Below are positions 43,538 through 52,186 of a stretch of DNA of 64,000 nucleotides, in pieces; position 1 is the stretch's first letter; each line of letters begins with the position of its first letter. The DNA is from Anaerolineae bacterium (GTDB lineage Bacteria; Chloroflexota; Anaerolineae; Aggregatilineales; Aggregatilineaceae). The DNA lies in the NCBI GenBank assembly GCA_027494015.1, contig JAOSJP010000034.1, positions 372,001 through 436,000 on the forward strand, given 5' to 3'. Below the pieces are notes generated by a model, which had not been told where the DNA came from, made no database searches, and worked only from the letters and a program-made list of their open reading frames with translations. The position numbers were made by a program, and so were the translations under genes.

Positions 43538-44914
43538 ATGAAGATCACCACAGAACCCCAACCAGAGAGTCAGGAGCCGCGCCGGGCTTTGCAGCCCACT
43601 CTGGAAGAGCTCAGCCAGAACGCCCGGCTGCTCATCCGCCTGCGATGGGTGGCCGGGTTTGGCATTCTGATCGGGACGATCTTCGTCAGCGCCGCCCTGG
43701 GCCTCAGCGTGCGGGTCGCGCCCCTGCTGCTCATCGGCCTGGGAGTGCTGGCCTACAACACGGCGCTTTTCTTCCTGAGCCACAACGACATCCCCCGCGA
43801 AGGGTTCGAGCGCATCGCCTGGGGCCAGATTCTGCTCGACTGGCTGGCGATGATCGCCCTGGTGCACTTCACCGGCGGCATTACCAGCCCGGCCCTGATC
43901 TATTTTGTGCTGCACGCCGCCCTGTCCGGCATGATCCTGCTGCCCTGGCAGGTGCGCAGCCTGACTGTCCTGGCAGTGCTCATCGTTGGCGGGCTGGCCT
44001 GGCTGGAACGCGCCGGCTGGCTGCCGCACGTGACGATTGACGAGCTGGACCTGCACAGCACCCTGCACGAGAACACGACCTACATCGCCGCCGTCATGTT
44101 CTTTTTCGGCTCGACGGTCTTCGTGCTCTCCGAGCTGGTCACGCGTATCGTCCAGCGGCTGCGCCAGCGCGAAGAGCATATCCACCAACTGCTGGAGGCG
44201 CGCTCGACGTTCGTGCGCGTCGCCACTCACGAGCTGCGCGCGCCCCTGGCCGCCGGGCTGTCGCTGATGAAGAACATCGAGCAGGGCTACGCCGGCGAGC
44301 TAACCGAGCAGCAGTTGGCGCTCATCATGCGCGTCATCCACCGGCTAGAGGGGCTGCGCACGCTCATTGACGATCTGCTCACGCTGGCGCGCAGCCGTGA
44401 AGCGACCGCCGCCCACGCTCCCCTGGAGCCGGATAGCGTGCGGGCCATGCTTGTTAAGATCATCGAGCGCGAGACGCCCAACGCCGAACACAAGCGGATC
44501 GCGCTGCACAGCGACCTGAGCGACGATCCGGGCGTGATCATGGCTGGACCCATCGGGTTGCAGATTATTCTGGGCAACCTGCTCAACAATGCCATCAAGT
44601 ACACGCCCGAAGGCGGCGACGTGTGGATCACCTACAAGGTCAGCCGCCCGGCGCACACCGTCGAAGTCACCATCGCCGACAGCGGCATTGGCATCCCCGC
44701 CGCCGACATGCCCAGCATCTTCAACGAATTCTTCCGCGCGCGCAACGCCAAAGAAACCCAGGTCGCCGGCACAGGCATTGGCCTCTCCACGGTCAAGACG
44801 CTGGTGGATCGCTATCGCGGCGTGCTGACGCTGGAAAGCGAAGAGGACAAGGGCACCGCCGTCACCGTGACGCTGCCCTTGGCGTCGAAGCAGGCTCCCC
44901 GCGAGCCGCTGTGA
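43538..44914 (+). CDS. Membrane sensor histidine kinase
   Basis: The 458-residue protein has five to six transmembrane helices in the first ~200 residues (for example GFGILIGTIFVSAALGL, ILLDWLAMIALVHF, YIAAVMFFFGSTVFVL). HisKA follows with His in ATHELRAPLAAGLSL (about 229), then HATPase_c (LLNNAIKYTPEGG, ADSGIGIPAADM, FNEFFRARN, GTGIGLSTVK). It lacks an extracytoplasmic sensor domain, so the signal may be sensed in the membrane. It lies 138 bases after the receiver gene, probably in the same unit. Confidence 0.9.
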   Translation: MKITTEPQPESQEPRRALQPTLEELSQNARLLIRLRWVAGFGILIGTIFVSAALGLSVRVAPLLLIGLGVLAYNTALFFLSHNDIPREGFERIAWGQILLDWLAMIALVHFTGGITSPALIYFVLHAALSGMILLPWQVRSLTVLAVLIVGGLAWLERAGWLPHVTIDELDLHSTLHENTTYIAAVMFFFGSTVFVLSELVTRIVQRLRQREEHIHQLLEARSTFVRVATHELRAPLAAGLSLMKNIEQGYAGELTEQQLALIMRVIHRLEGLRTLIDDLLTLARSREATAAHAPLEPDSVRAMLVKIIERETPNAEHKRIALHSDLSDDPGVIMAGPIGLQIILGNLLNNAIKYTPEGGDVWITYKVSRPAHTVEVTIADSGIGIPAADMPSIFNEFFRARNAKETQVAGTGIGLSTVKTLVDRYRGVLTLESEEDKGTAVTVTLPLASKQAPREPL

Positions 44915-44938
44915 TCGCCTGCGCGCGGCCCCGCTCCG

Positions 44939-45313
44939 CTACGCCTGTTCGCTGAAGATTAACTGATCGCCGACCGCCACCCGGTCGAGCAGCGCGGGGC
45001 GCGCCTCGATCAGGTAGCGCGCGGGCTGGTCCGGCGCGTAATAGGGCCGCCAGGGGCGCGCCAGGGTCGTGCTGACCACGCGCCCTTCGTCGTCCAGCCA
45101 GACCGCCGCAATGGGGAAGAAGACGAAAAACATGTGTATCGCCGCGCTGCCGACAGAAGCGCGGCGATACACGAAGAGCAGTCCCTCATCGTCCGGCAGT
45201 GACCGCCGGAACATCAGGCCGCGAAAATGGCACCAGAAGCTCTGGCACCAGCGGGCGCGGGCCAGCACCACTTCGCCCGTGCTGGCCCGCCGGATGATGC
45301 GCACCTGGCTCAT
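44939..45313 (-). CDS. DUF192-family protein
   Basis: The 124-residue protein has the DUF192 core (CQSFWCHFRGLMFRRSLPDD, then AAIHMFFVFFPIAAVWLDDEG and VVSTTLARPWRPYYAP). Usual members are exported; here no signal peptide is seen. Its function is unknown. It starts one base after the LysM gene stop (TGAGATG), so the two are translationally coupled. Confidence 0.85.
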   Translation of the reverse strand: MSQVRIIRRASTGEVVLARARWCQSFWCHFRGLMFRRSLPDDEGLLFVYRRASVGSAAIHMFFVFFPIAAVWLDDEGRVVSTTLARPWRPYYAPDQPARYLIEARPALLDRVAVGDQLIFSEQA

Positions 45314-45314
45314 C

Positions 45315-46802
45315 TCACTGCGGCAGGCGCAGCACCTGCCCCGCGAAGATCAGGTTTGTGTTGTAGATGCCGTTGTAGCGCGCCAACTGGTCTACCGTCA
45401 GGCCGTAGCGCAGCGCGATGCGATACAGGTTCTCGCCCGGCTGCACGACGTGCGTGGCGGGGCGAGTGGGTTGGGGGAGCGTCGGCGGCTGGGTGGGGGC
45501 CGGCGCTGGCTGGGTGGGAACGGGCACCGGCGCGCCGGGCACGCGCAGCACCTGCCCTGCGTAGATCAGGTTCGGGTTCAGGATGCTGTTCAACTGGGCG
45601 AGCGCAGCTACCGTCGTGTTGAAGCGAGCCGCAATGGTCGAGAGCGTGTCCCCGCGCACAACTGTATACGTCCCATAGGTGGGCACGCCGCCCGTCCCAC
45701 CGGAACCGTCCGGAACCTGCGTGGGCGCTGCCGTTGGAAGCTGCGACACGGGCGTGAACGTGGGCGGCGCGGGGAACTGGTCGCGCACGGGCACGACGAG
45801 CACCTGGCCGATGTTGATCAGCCCGCTGGCGGGCAGGTTGTTCACCTGGATAATCGCCGCGACCGTGCTGTTGAACTGGCGGGCGATGCCCCACACCGTA
45901 TCTCCAGCCTTGACCGTATAGAGGATCGTGCTGGTGAATTCGGGCGGGATGACCGGCGTAGCCGTCGCGGGACGGGCTGTCGGCACATTCGGCGTGAAGG
46001 TGGGCGGCGCAACCGGCGTGATGGGCACCGGCGTGATCGTCCCTTCCTGCGTGGGCACAATGACCACCTGGCTCGGCGTGGCCGAGGGCACCTCCACCGT
46101 GCCGGTTTGCGGCGGGACTTCGCTCAGCGGCACCAGGGCCGCGTCATCCAGATAGATGTTATTGACTCCCACGAAGCCCCGCGGCGCGGTGCGCACGAAG
46201 ACGGTGACCGCCGTCCCGCTGGATCGGGTCGTCACTGACAACTCGCGGTACTGGTCGTAGTACTCAGCGTCCGCCGACCAGATGATGTTCTCGCTGGCGG
46301 GGTCTGTGCCGCCGGTGGGATCGAGGCCGACATTGATGGCGACCGAGTTGGGCTGCTCGCTGACATCAGGGTTGGCGAAGGTGGCCGACGACCAGACGTA
46401 GACGTAGACGCTGAAGCGCAGGTCGGTGTTGGGCGTCACCGGCACGCGCTGGTAGACCCCCGCCGTGTGCGTGGCGAAGAAGGTGTTGTACTCCTGGGCC
46501 GCGTTGCCCGACCGGACGCGCGTGGGCGGCGCGGGCTTGTATTCGGGGCGGGCGTTGATCGCGCTGGATTGCCCCGCTGAGGTGGGCACGTGCCAGGGCT
46601 GCCATTTCGAGGCCACGCGCAGCGCCGGGTTCGCATCAATGGCGATGTAAGGCTCCTCAAAGCCGGGATTCTGCAGCAGGTTCTGGCCCTGGTAGGCCAG
46701 CGCAGGATCGCGCCCCAGCCCGGCCCAGCCCACAAGGGCCAACACACCAGCCAGGAGCACACCAAGCACACGATAAGGTCGAACTCCGCTGACTCGTCGC
46801 AT
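45315..46802 (-). CDS. Exported protein with carbohydrate-binding-like domain and three LysM repeats
   Basis: The 495-residue protein has a signal peptide (about 8-32, [19 protein letters not shown]) and an N-terminal beta-sandwich-like region ([12 protein letters not shown], typical of carbohydrate-binding modules). A Pro/Thr-rich linker follows, then three LysM domains ([45 protein letters not shown]). LysM binds glycan polymers of the cell wall, so it is probably wall-associated. ATG at 46802 starts the signal peptide. DUF192 follows in the same transcript. Confidence 0.9.
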   Translation of the reverse strand: MRRVSGVRPYRVLGVLLAGVLALVGWAGLGRDPALAYQGQNLLQNPGFEEPYIAIDANPALRVASKWQPWHVPTSAGQSSAINARPEYKPAPPTRVRSGNAAQEYNTFFATHTAGVYQRVPVTPNTDLRFSVYVYVWSSATFANPDVSEQPNSVAINVGLDPTGGTDPASENIIWSADAEYYDQYRELSVTTRSSGTAVTVFVRTAPRGFVGVNNIYLDDAALVPLSEVPPQTGTVEVPSATPSQVVIVPTQEGTITPVPITPVAPPTFTPNVPTARPATATPVIPPEFTSTILYTVKAGDTVWGIARQFNSTVAAIIQVNNLPASGLINIGQVLVVPVRDQFPAPPTFTPVSQLPTAAPTQVPDGSGGTGGVPTYGTYTVVRGDTLSTIAARFNTTVAALAQLNSILNPNLIYAGQVLRVPGAPVPVPTQPAPAPTQPPTLPQPTRPATHVVQPGENLYRIALRYGLTVDQLARYNGIYNTNLIFAGQVLRLPQ

Positions 46803-46853
46803 CAAAAGCCCCCTTGCATCAGCATCTGCCGCAGGCCGCGAGCACAACGCCGT

Positions 46854-47804
46854 TTAGTGTAGCATGATTCGCCAAACCGGACAGTCGGCGGCGCAATACG
46901 CCACCATTACGACGTTGCCCGTCTCCAGCGCCCTGGCGATGGCGCGGATGTGATCCGGCGTGCTGCCGCAGCAAGCCCCGATGACGCTCGCGCCGAGCGC
47001 GCGCACGCGCAGCGCATAGGCAGCCATCACGTCGGGCGTGGCGTCGTAGACGGCAACACCCCCTTCCAGGCGCGGCGCCCCGGCATTGGCCTTTGCCACC
47101 AGGGGCACGCCTGGCCCGGCATTCTGCATCCGGCCAATCGCGGCCTCAAGCTCATCCGGCCCCTTGCCGCAGTTGGCCCCCAGCGCCACAACGCCAAGCT
47201 CGCTCAGCGCGGCGGCGGCCTGTTCGGGTGTGGTGCCCATCATCGTGCGCCCGCGCGTGTCGAAAGTCATCGTGGCGACGACCGGCGCTTCCGGCGCGGC
47301 CTGGCGGCAGCCAGCGACCGCCGCGCGCACCTCTTCCAGGTCGGACATGGTTTCGATCCACAGCACGTCCGCGCCGCCCGCGACCAGCGCCTCGGCCTGC
47401 TCAGCGAACGCGGCAGCGGCCTCTTCGGGCGCGAGCGTGCCCATCGGAGCGATCATCTGCCCGGTTGGGCCGAGCGAGCCGGCGACGATGACCGGCTGCG
47501 AGGCAGCGTCGGCCTCGGCACGCGCCAGGCGAGCGGCGGCGCGATTAAGCTCAGCCGCGCGCTCCGCCAGGCCGTGCATCCCCAGACGCAGCCGGTTGCC
47601 CCCGAGGCTGTTGGTGAGGATGATCTGCGCGCCCGCCTGGATATAAGCGTGGTGAATGGCGCGCACGGCGTCCGGGCGCTCGACATTCCACAGCTCTGGC
47701 GCGGTGCCGCGCTCCAGCCCGCGCGCGATCAGCATGGTGCCCATGCCGCCGTCAGCGATGATCGGTTGCCCTGCTGCCAGCAGGGCCTGCCAGGTTGTCT
47801 GCAT
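46854..47804 (-). CDS. Homocysteine S-methyltransferase-family protein
   Basis: The 316-residue barrel enzyme has DGGMGTMLIARGLERG (about 19-34) and the zinc-binding Cys residues in GANCGKGPDE (about 209) and GACCGSTPDHIRAI (about 280). Members methylate homocysteine from S-methylmethionine, betaine or methyltetrahydrofolate (as the MetH N-terminal module). The donor is not evident. ATG 47804 follows GGGAAGACGACC. The C-terminal ~25 residues include extra Cys (YCAADCPVW) and may be nonconserved. Confidence 0.85.
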   Translation of the reverse strand: MQTTWQALLAAGQPIIADGGMGTMLIARGLERGTAPELWNVERPDAVRAIHHAYIQAGAQIILTNSLGGNRLRLGMHGLAERAAELNRAAARLARAEADAASQPVIVAGSLGPTGQMIAPMGTLAPEEAAAAFAEQAEALVAGGADVLWIETMSDLEEVRAAVAGCRQAAPEAPVVATMTFDTRGRTMMGTTPEQAAAALSELGVVALGANCGKGPDELEAAIGRMQNAGPGVPLVAKANAGAPRLEGGVAVYDATPDVMAAYALRVRALGASVIGACCGSTPDHIRAIARALETGNVVMVAYCAADCPVWRIMLH

Positions 47805-47890
47805 GGTCGTCTTCCCCTCACCATCACGGTGCAACTGGCCCGTATTCTACTGGAAGTTGCCGCCGTGTGCGAACCAGGCGAGTCGCGGGA

Positions 47891-47921
47891 GACTTCCGAA
47901 GTTTTGGAAACTTCGGAAGTC
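47891..47921. repeat. REP hairpin GACTTCCGAAG
   Basis: GACTTCCGAAG, nine bases, CTTCGGAAGTC: perfect 11-bp inverted repeat of the same family as 30470-30503. It lies upstream of the homocysteine methyltransferase gene. Confidence 0.8.
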
Positions 47922-47968
47922 CGATTTCGGGCGGGCCGCAGCAGAGGGCTTCACCCGCCGCGCCACAG

Positions 47969-48006
47969 AAAAAAAAGAGGCGCGCGCCCCGGCAGGCGAC
48001 ACCTCT
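47969..48006 (-). terminator. Intrinsic terminator of the response-regulator gene
   Basis: On the minus strand AGAGGTGT pairs with GCGCCTCT-type sequence (G-U pairs allowed) and is followed by a run of eight or nine T. It lies 30 bases after the 48036-48449 stop, as expected for rho-independent termination. Confidence 0.75.
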
Positions 48007-48035
48007 GACAGGGAGACACTACAAGCAGAAGGGGG

Positions 48036-48449
48036 TTAGCTGGCCTCTTCGACCTCGATGCCGGCTTCCTGAAGCACACGGATGACGCTGGACAGCAGCT
48101 CGGAGGGGCCGAACGGCTTGGTGATGTAGTCGTTCACTTTGGCGATGTGCAGCCCCAGCACCTTGTCAATGCTCTGCGCTTTGGCCGTCACGACGATGAC
48201 CGGAATATCCCGCATTCGCTCGTCGGCGCGCATCCGTTGGAAGACTTCCCACCCATCCATCTCCGGCATCATCAGGTCGAGCAGCACCAGGGCGGGCTTT
48301 TCGCGCTCGATGGCCTGCAGACCCGCTTCTCCTCCCGCCGCGCCGATGACCTCATAGCCATGCCGGGCGAGAATGAGCCGGACCAACTCGATCATCTCCG
48401 GGTCATCTTCAATGCACAGGATGTGGATCGGCTTGGATTCGTCTGCCAT
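48036..48449 (-). CDS. Single-domain response regulator
   Basis: The 137-residue receiver has the acidic pair EDD (about 13-15), phosphoacceptor Asp in LVLLDLMMPEMDGW (about 58), Thr in VIVVTAKAQ and Lys in YITKPFGP. No output domain is present; the C-terminus is a short acidic tail (IEVEEAS). ATG 48449 is preferred to GTG 48458 because TGGAG lies 8 bases upstream of the ATG. The partner kinase is unknown. A terminator follows. Confidence 0.88.
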   Translation of the reverse strand: MADESKPIHILCIEDDPEMIELVRLILARHGYEVIGAAGGEAGLQAIEREKPALVLLDLMMPEMDGWEVFQRMRADERMRDIPVIVVTAKAQSIDKVLGLHIAKVNDYITKPFGPSELLSSVIRVLQEAGIEVEEAS

Positions 48450-48595
48450 CGTGCCCACTCCAGAGGAAATTGGCGCTCTGCCCTTAACAATGACCGCCGA
48501 GGTAATGTCCCCACTGCGGAAGAATCTGTCTGTAGCCGCCTATTACGGGTAGTGTACCATAGGCGCTGTTCGCCTGTCCATACGCACGCGCCGAC

Positions 48596-48802
48596 GGGTG
48601 CGTGCAAAAGTTGACAGCAACTCGCTGGACGCGGGGATATTGACCTCACCCCCAGCCGCGCCCCGCTCGGCCCCGGAATAGACTCCCGAAGTCTCCGCAG
48701 ACTTCGGAAGTCTGGTGTCTGAGCGCCTCAGCGCCGAGCGGGGGTGAGGTCAACCAGGGCGCAGCAAGCAGCGCCCCTACCTGACAGATTTTGCACGCAC
48801 CC
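48596..48802. mobile_element. Family A MITE-like element with perfect 8-bp target duplication
   Basis: A complete copy runs from GGGTGCGTGCAAAAGTTGAC to GATTTTGCACGCACCC and is flanked by GCGCCGAC on both sides (48588-48595 and 48803-48810). The usual CTCTCC/GGAGAG hairpin tip is replaced by a REP hairpin (GACTCCCGAAG ... CTTCGGAAGTC, 48681-48712), giving a length of 207 bp. It is the clearest evidence that the family transposes. Confidence 0.92.
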
Positions 48803-48890
48803 GCGCCGACCGCGCCCGTCGCGCCTGATAATCGTTGCAGGGCTATAAAATCGTGCAGAGAATCTGCAAAAAATCCGGATTAGCGCTATC

Positions 48891-48919
48891 CTGGCTGCCA
48901 GTTTCGGGGATAATATAAT
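48891..48919 (+). promoter_or_regulatory. Promoter for the NHLP-like peptide gene
   Basis: TATAAT (48914-48919) within TAATATAATC is a perfect -10. A weak -35 (CTGGCT) lies 17 bases upstream (48891-48896). The start codon is about 90 bases further on. The surrounding AT-rich context is unusual for this genome. Confidence 0.65.
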
Positions 48920-49007
48920 CAGGCTAAGATCGGCGCACAGTCACAGAACTTCATCACCGCCGTCGTGCCCGGTGCCCGCACCGCGCCGTAGACTTAGGAG
49001 AAACCGC

Positions 49008-49304
49008 ATGGCCAAGCAAGATCTCACCACCATCATCAGCCGCGCCCTGACTGATCAGGAATTCCGCGCTTTGCTGCTGTCGGACCCAGACGCGGCGCTG
49101 GCCGGGTACGAGCTGGAAGAGGACGAAGAAAAGGCGCTGCGCAATCTGCCTGCCGATGCCTTCGACAAGCTGACGATGGACCTGGAGAGTCGCCAGTCCA
49201 AGAGCGGCTTCATGGGCGCTTTCTCGCTCATGAGCGGCAAAGACGCGGCCCTGGACGCCAGCACCCTGCTCAACCTGCTGGGCAACAAGTACGGCGGCAA
49301 GTAG
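49008..49304 (+). CDS. Small NHLP-clan (Os1348/Franean1-like) peptide, possible RiPP precursor
   Basis: The 98-residue protein has a leader-like N-terminal segment ISRALTDQEFRALLLSDPDA followed by ALAGYELEEDEEKALRNL. This resembles the nitrile-hydratase-type leader peptides of RiPP precursors (Os1348/Franean1_4349 families, recalled from family knowledge). The C-terminal ~38 residues (SKSGFMGAFSLMSGKDAAL and on to NLLGNKYGGK) have no Cys and would be the core, if any. No modification or protease gene is adjacent. GGAGAAACCGC precedes the ATG at 49008. A promoter and a strong terminator make it a single-gene transcript. An alternative is a LigA-like helical protein. Confidence 0.65.
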   Translation: MAKQDLTTIISRALTDQEFRALLLSDPDAALAGYELEEDEEKALRNLPADAFDKLTMDLESRQSKSGFMGAFSLMSGKDAALDASTLLNLLGNKYGGK

Positions 49305-49320
49305 CCTCTGCCCGACAGAC

Positions 49321-49359
49321 AACACCCGGCACGCCCACTGCGGCGTGCCGGGGTGTTTT
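49321..49359 (+). terminator. Intrinsic terminator after the NHLP-like gene
   Basis: ACACCC-GGCACGCC (49322-49335), loop CACTGC, GGCGTGCC-GGGGTGT (42-56 of the same line) and TTTT. The stem of about 14 bp has a single bulged base. It lies 17 bases after the stop codon. Confidence 0.9.
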
Positions 49360-49380
49360 GCTGCCTGCTGACCGGCCTGC

Positions 49381-50280
49381 TCACTGCCCCAGGGGGATGA
49401 TCAACTCCTGGCCGGGGTAGATCAGGTTCGGATTGGCCAGATTGTTGGCGGCGACAATCGCCTCATACGTCACGCCGTACTTGCGCGCGATGCTGTAGAT
49501 GCCTTCGCCCGCCTGCACAACGTGCACCACCGGCCCGGACGGCGTGCCGCCGGGCGTGGCAGCAGGAGCCGTCCCCTCGGCTACGGGCGCTTCCTCCCCT
49601 TCCACCTCACAGTCGGGCAGCTTGAGCTGCCAGCCCACCTGCAGGATGGCGTTCGGATTGCCGCCCAACAGCGTGGGGTTGGCCGCGACCAGCGCGCCCA
49701 GCGTCACCTCGTTGTCCCTGGCAATCGAGTAGAGCGTGTCCCCGAAGGTGACGACGTGAATGCACGGGTTCAGCTCGATGGGGATGTCCGTCGGCGTCGG
49801 CATCTTGGATGGATCAATCGTGGGCGAGGGAGTGGGCGAAGGCCGGATGTCGCTCATGAAGGGTGTGGTGATCGTTGTGCGCGTGGCCGCCTCAGTGGGC
49901 GTGCCTGCCGCGCCCATCGCCCCCAGCGGCGTGAAGCTGGGTTGGAACATCGGGAGATCGGTCGGCGTCGCTGGCATCTCCGCCAGATCGCCCTCGCGTG
50001 GCGTGACTGTGGCCGGCAATTCGCTCTGCACGGCATCGGACGGCGTGGTCGTGGGCACCAGGCCGCGCGTGGGCGTCGCCAACAGGGCGTCGCTGGGCGT
50101 GGCCGTGGACGCCTGGGTGGGCGGGGCGGGCGTGGTCGGAGTGATGTCACCAATGGTGACCTGCCGCGAAGTAGGCGCGACGTTCTCGCCCGCATCCTTG
50201 TAGCAGGCCGTGAAGATCAGCGCCACCAGCAGCAACATGCCTGCCAGCAGCACGCGAGACATCCTGAACTTTCCGCTCAT
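49381..50280 (-). CDS. LysM lipoprotein
   Basis: The 299-residue protein has a lipoprotein signal with lipobox IFTAC (Cys near 26). A long Thr/Pro-rich linker follows (about 35-165, repeated TPTxTPS-type units), then two LysM domains (HVVTFGDTLYSIARDNEVTL and HVVQAGEGIYSIARKYGVTY). It is probably anchored in the membrane and binds cell-wall glycan. ATG 50280 begins the signal peptide; the longer frame is unsupported. It converges with the NHLP-like gene, the terminator lying between. Confidence 0.88.
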   Translation of the reverse strand: MSGKFRMSRVLLAGMLLLVALIFTACYKDAGENVAPTSRQVTIGDITPTTPAPPTQASTATPSDALLATPTRGLVPTTTPSDAVQSELPATVTPREGDLAEMPATPTDLPMFQPSFTPLGAMGAAGTPTEAATRTTITTPFMSDIRPSPTPSPTIDPSKMPTPTDIPIELNPCIHVVTFGDTLYSIARDNEVTLGALVAANPTLLGGNPNAILQVGWQLKLPDCEVEGEEAPVAEGTAPAATPGGTPSGPVVHVVQAGEGIYSIARKYGVTYEAIVAANNLANPNLIYPGQELIIPLGQ

Positions 50281-50409
50281 CACGCCACCTCTCCCTGACA
50301 CAACCGGAGGTACCACGCGCGTCCGGCTCTTCCCTGGCCGAGTCCCCATCCAGCATACACCGAACGGTCTGTTTCCACAACGCGGCATGATTTACCGCGT
50401 CCACGAGCG

Positions 50410-50545
50410 AGCTGTCAAGGACAATTGTCGCAAGGGTCCCCATCCCCGGCCCCTTCCCCCGCGCTGCGCGGAGGGAAGGGGAGCAGGCCCGCTGTTTTTC
50501 TCCCTTCCCCCTCGTGGGGGAAGGGCCGGGGATGGGGGACAGGCA
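50410..50545. repeat. Family B-type palindromic repeat
   Basis: CTGTCAAGGACAATTGTCGC and CCCCATCCCCGGCCCCTTCC are mirrored by GGAAGGGCCGGGGATGGGG at the other side, with a GGGAAGGGG hairpin between. It aligns with the ends of the 14686-15050 element but lacks clear target duplications. Confidence 0.55.
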
Positions 50546-50571
50546 CAGCCAAAGATGGAGAAGGGGGGGTA

Positions 50572-50603
50572 TGTAGGGGCCGGTTTGGAAACCGGCCCCT
50601 ACA
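50572..50603. repeat. REP palindrome TGTAGGGGCCGGTTT
   Basis: TGTAGGGGCCGGTTT, GG, AAACCGGCCCCTACA: a perfect 15-bp inverted repeat with a 2-base loop. Same family as 26787-26816 and 37877-37908. The rest of the gap up to the citrate synthase stop (50604-50723) shows nothing recognisable. Confidence 0.85.
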
Positions 50604-50723
50604 ACACATTCGCGCGGATCGCCCGTCTTGGAGGACGAAGCCCATCGGGCAACCGAAAAGCCAGGCAGCCGGACGCGCCGGAGCCTGGCTTCAGAAGTGT
50701 CGAGGGCGACTGAGCTGCGCCGC

Positions 50724-51869
50724 TTATGGGCGCTCGGCCAGCGGCACCCACCGGAGGTCTTGCGGACCAACGTAGTTGCCGCGCGGGCGGATCAGGCGGT
50801 TATCGGCCCACTGCTCGATGATGTGCGCCGACCAGCCCGCGATGCGCGACATGGCGAACATGGGCGTCATCATGTCGGTGGGGATGCCCACCGCGTCCAG
50901 GACGATGGCGCTGTAGTAGTCCACGTTCGGGTAGAGCTTGCGCTCGATGAAGTACTCATCAGCGGCGGCGAGATCGGCCAGCCGCTTGGCGACGTTGTAC
51001 AGGTCGCAGCGGTTGTTGCGCTGGCACAGGGCGGCGGCGTGTTTGGACAGGACAACGGCGCGCGGGTCGAGCGCCTTGTAGACGCGGTGACCGATGCCCA
51101 TGATGCGCCGGCCCTTGCCCTTGACCTCGTCCTGGAACCACTTGTCCACGCTCTCCGCCTGGCTGACTTCGGCGAACATGCGCATGGCCGCTTCGTTGGC
51201 CCCGCCGTGCTTCGGCCCCTTCAGCGAGCCGATGGCGGCGGTGACGGCGCTGTACATATCGCCATCGGTGCTGGTCACCACGCGGCTGGTGAAGGTGCTG
51301 GCGTTCATGCCGTGATCGGCGTGCAGCACCAGGTACACGTCAATGGCCGAGACTGCGGTGGGGTTCGGCTCGGCGTTGTGCAGCATATAGACGAAGTTGG
51401 CGGCGATGCCCAGGTCGGCGCGCGGGGCGACCGGCTCCTGGCCGGCGCGGATGCGCGCCCAGGCCGCGATGATCGTCGGAATCCTGGCGGTGAGCTTGAT
51501 CGCCTTGCGCTGGTTGGCTTCCGGGCTGCCGTCTTCAGCTTCCGGGTCGTACATGCCCAGGGTCGAGACGGCGGTGCGCAGCACGGCCATCGGGTGCGCC
51601 GTCTTGGGGAACGCCTTCATCATGGCGATGAGCGCGTCCGGGATGGCCATCTCCGCCGCGATGGTCCGGTGCAGCCCCTCCAGTTCGGCGGCGTTGGGGA
51701 GCTTGCCGTACCAGAGCAGATGGATCACTTCTTCAAACGAGGTTCTATCGGCCAGGTCGAGGATGTCGTAGCCGCCGTAGATGAGCTTGCCGATGTCGCC
51801 CTGCACGCGGCTCAAGCGCGTGTCGGCGACGACGACGCCTTCCAGGCCCTTCTTCTGTTCTTCTGCCAT
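50724..51869 (-). CDS. gltA: Citrate synthase
   Basis: The 381-residue enzyme is of the short (type I, Gram-positive/archaeal) class and condenses oxaloacetate with acetyl-CoA. Motifs include FEEVIHLLWYGKLP, LHADHGMNASTFTSR with catalytic His, GPKHGGANEAAM, MGIGHRVYKALDPRA with the second His, and YPNVDYYSAIVLDAVGIP with catalytic Asp. A methylcitrate synthase activity cannot be excluded. GAGGAGACACTG precedes the ATG. It is divergent from the succinate dehydrogenase operon, giving a TCA-cycle locus. Confidence 0.93.
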   Translation of the reverse strand: MAEEQKKGLEGVVVADTRLSRVQGDIGKLIYGGYDILDLADRTSFEEVIHLLWYGKLPNAAELEGLHRTIAAEMAIPDALIAMMKAFPKTAHPMAVLRTAVSTLGMYDPEAEDGSPEANQRKAIKLTARIPTIIAAWARIRAGQEPVAPRADLGIAANFVYMLHNAEPNPTAVSAIDVYLVLHADHGMNASTFTSRVVTSTDGDMYSAVTAAIGSLKGPKHGGANEAAMRMFAEVSQAESVDKWFQDEVKGKGRRIMGIGHRVYKALDPRAVVLSKHAAALCQRNNRCDLYNVAKRLADLAAADEYFIERKLYPNVDYYSAIVLDAVGIPTDMMTPMFAMSRIAGWSAHIIEQWADNRLIRPRGNYVGPQDLRWVPLAERP

Positions 51870-52050
51870 AGATCAGTGTCTCCTCAAGCGTGATGAATTG
51901 CAGTGCCGGTGCAGAATGCCAGCAGCAAGCGGTGTGACGCATGGGCTGGTGGAAGCTGCCATGCCAGACGGGGAAGGCGGCGCGTAGGCGGGCAGAATGC
52001 AGGGGAGGAAAGCGCGCGGCCATGTTGCTCACGGCAACTTCTGATGGTAG

Positions 52051-52079
52051 AGTATATCATCGCGTTATTTTGGTAACAA
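52051..52079 (-). promoter_or_regulatory. Promoter for citrate synthase
   Basis: On the minus strand TTGTTA (52074-52079), 17 bases, TATACT (52051-52056). This implies a leader of about 175 bases before gltA. No equally good promoter for the sdh operon is seen in the 317-base intergenic region (51870-52186), and no repeat element lies there. Confidence 0.65.
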
Positions 52080-52186
52080 ACGAATTTGTGCGAATCTAAC
52101 GATTGGGCGCGCCGCACGGCAGGACACAGCAGGACGCGGGCGCTCCGCGCGCGGCATTTTTCCGTGCAAGCGGGAGGCAAAGCAGC

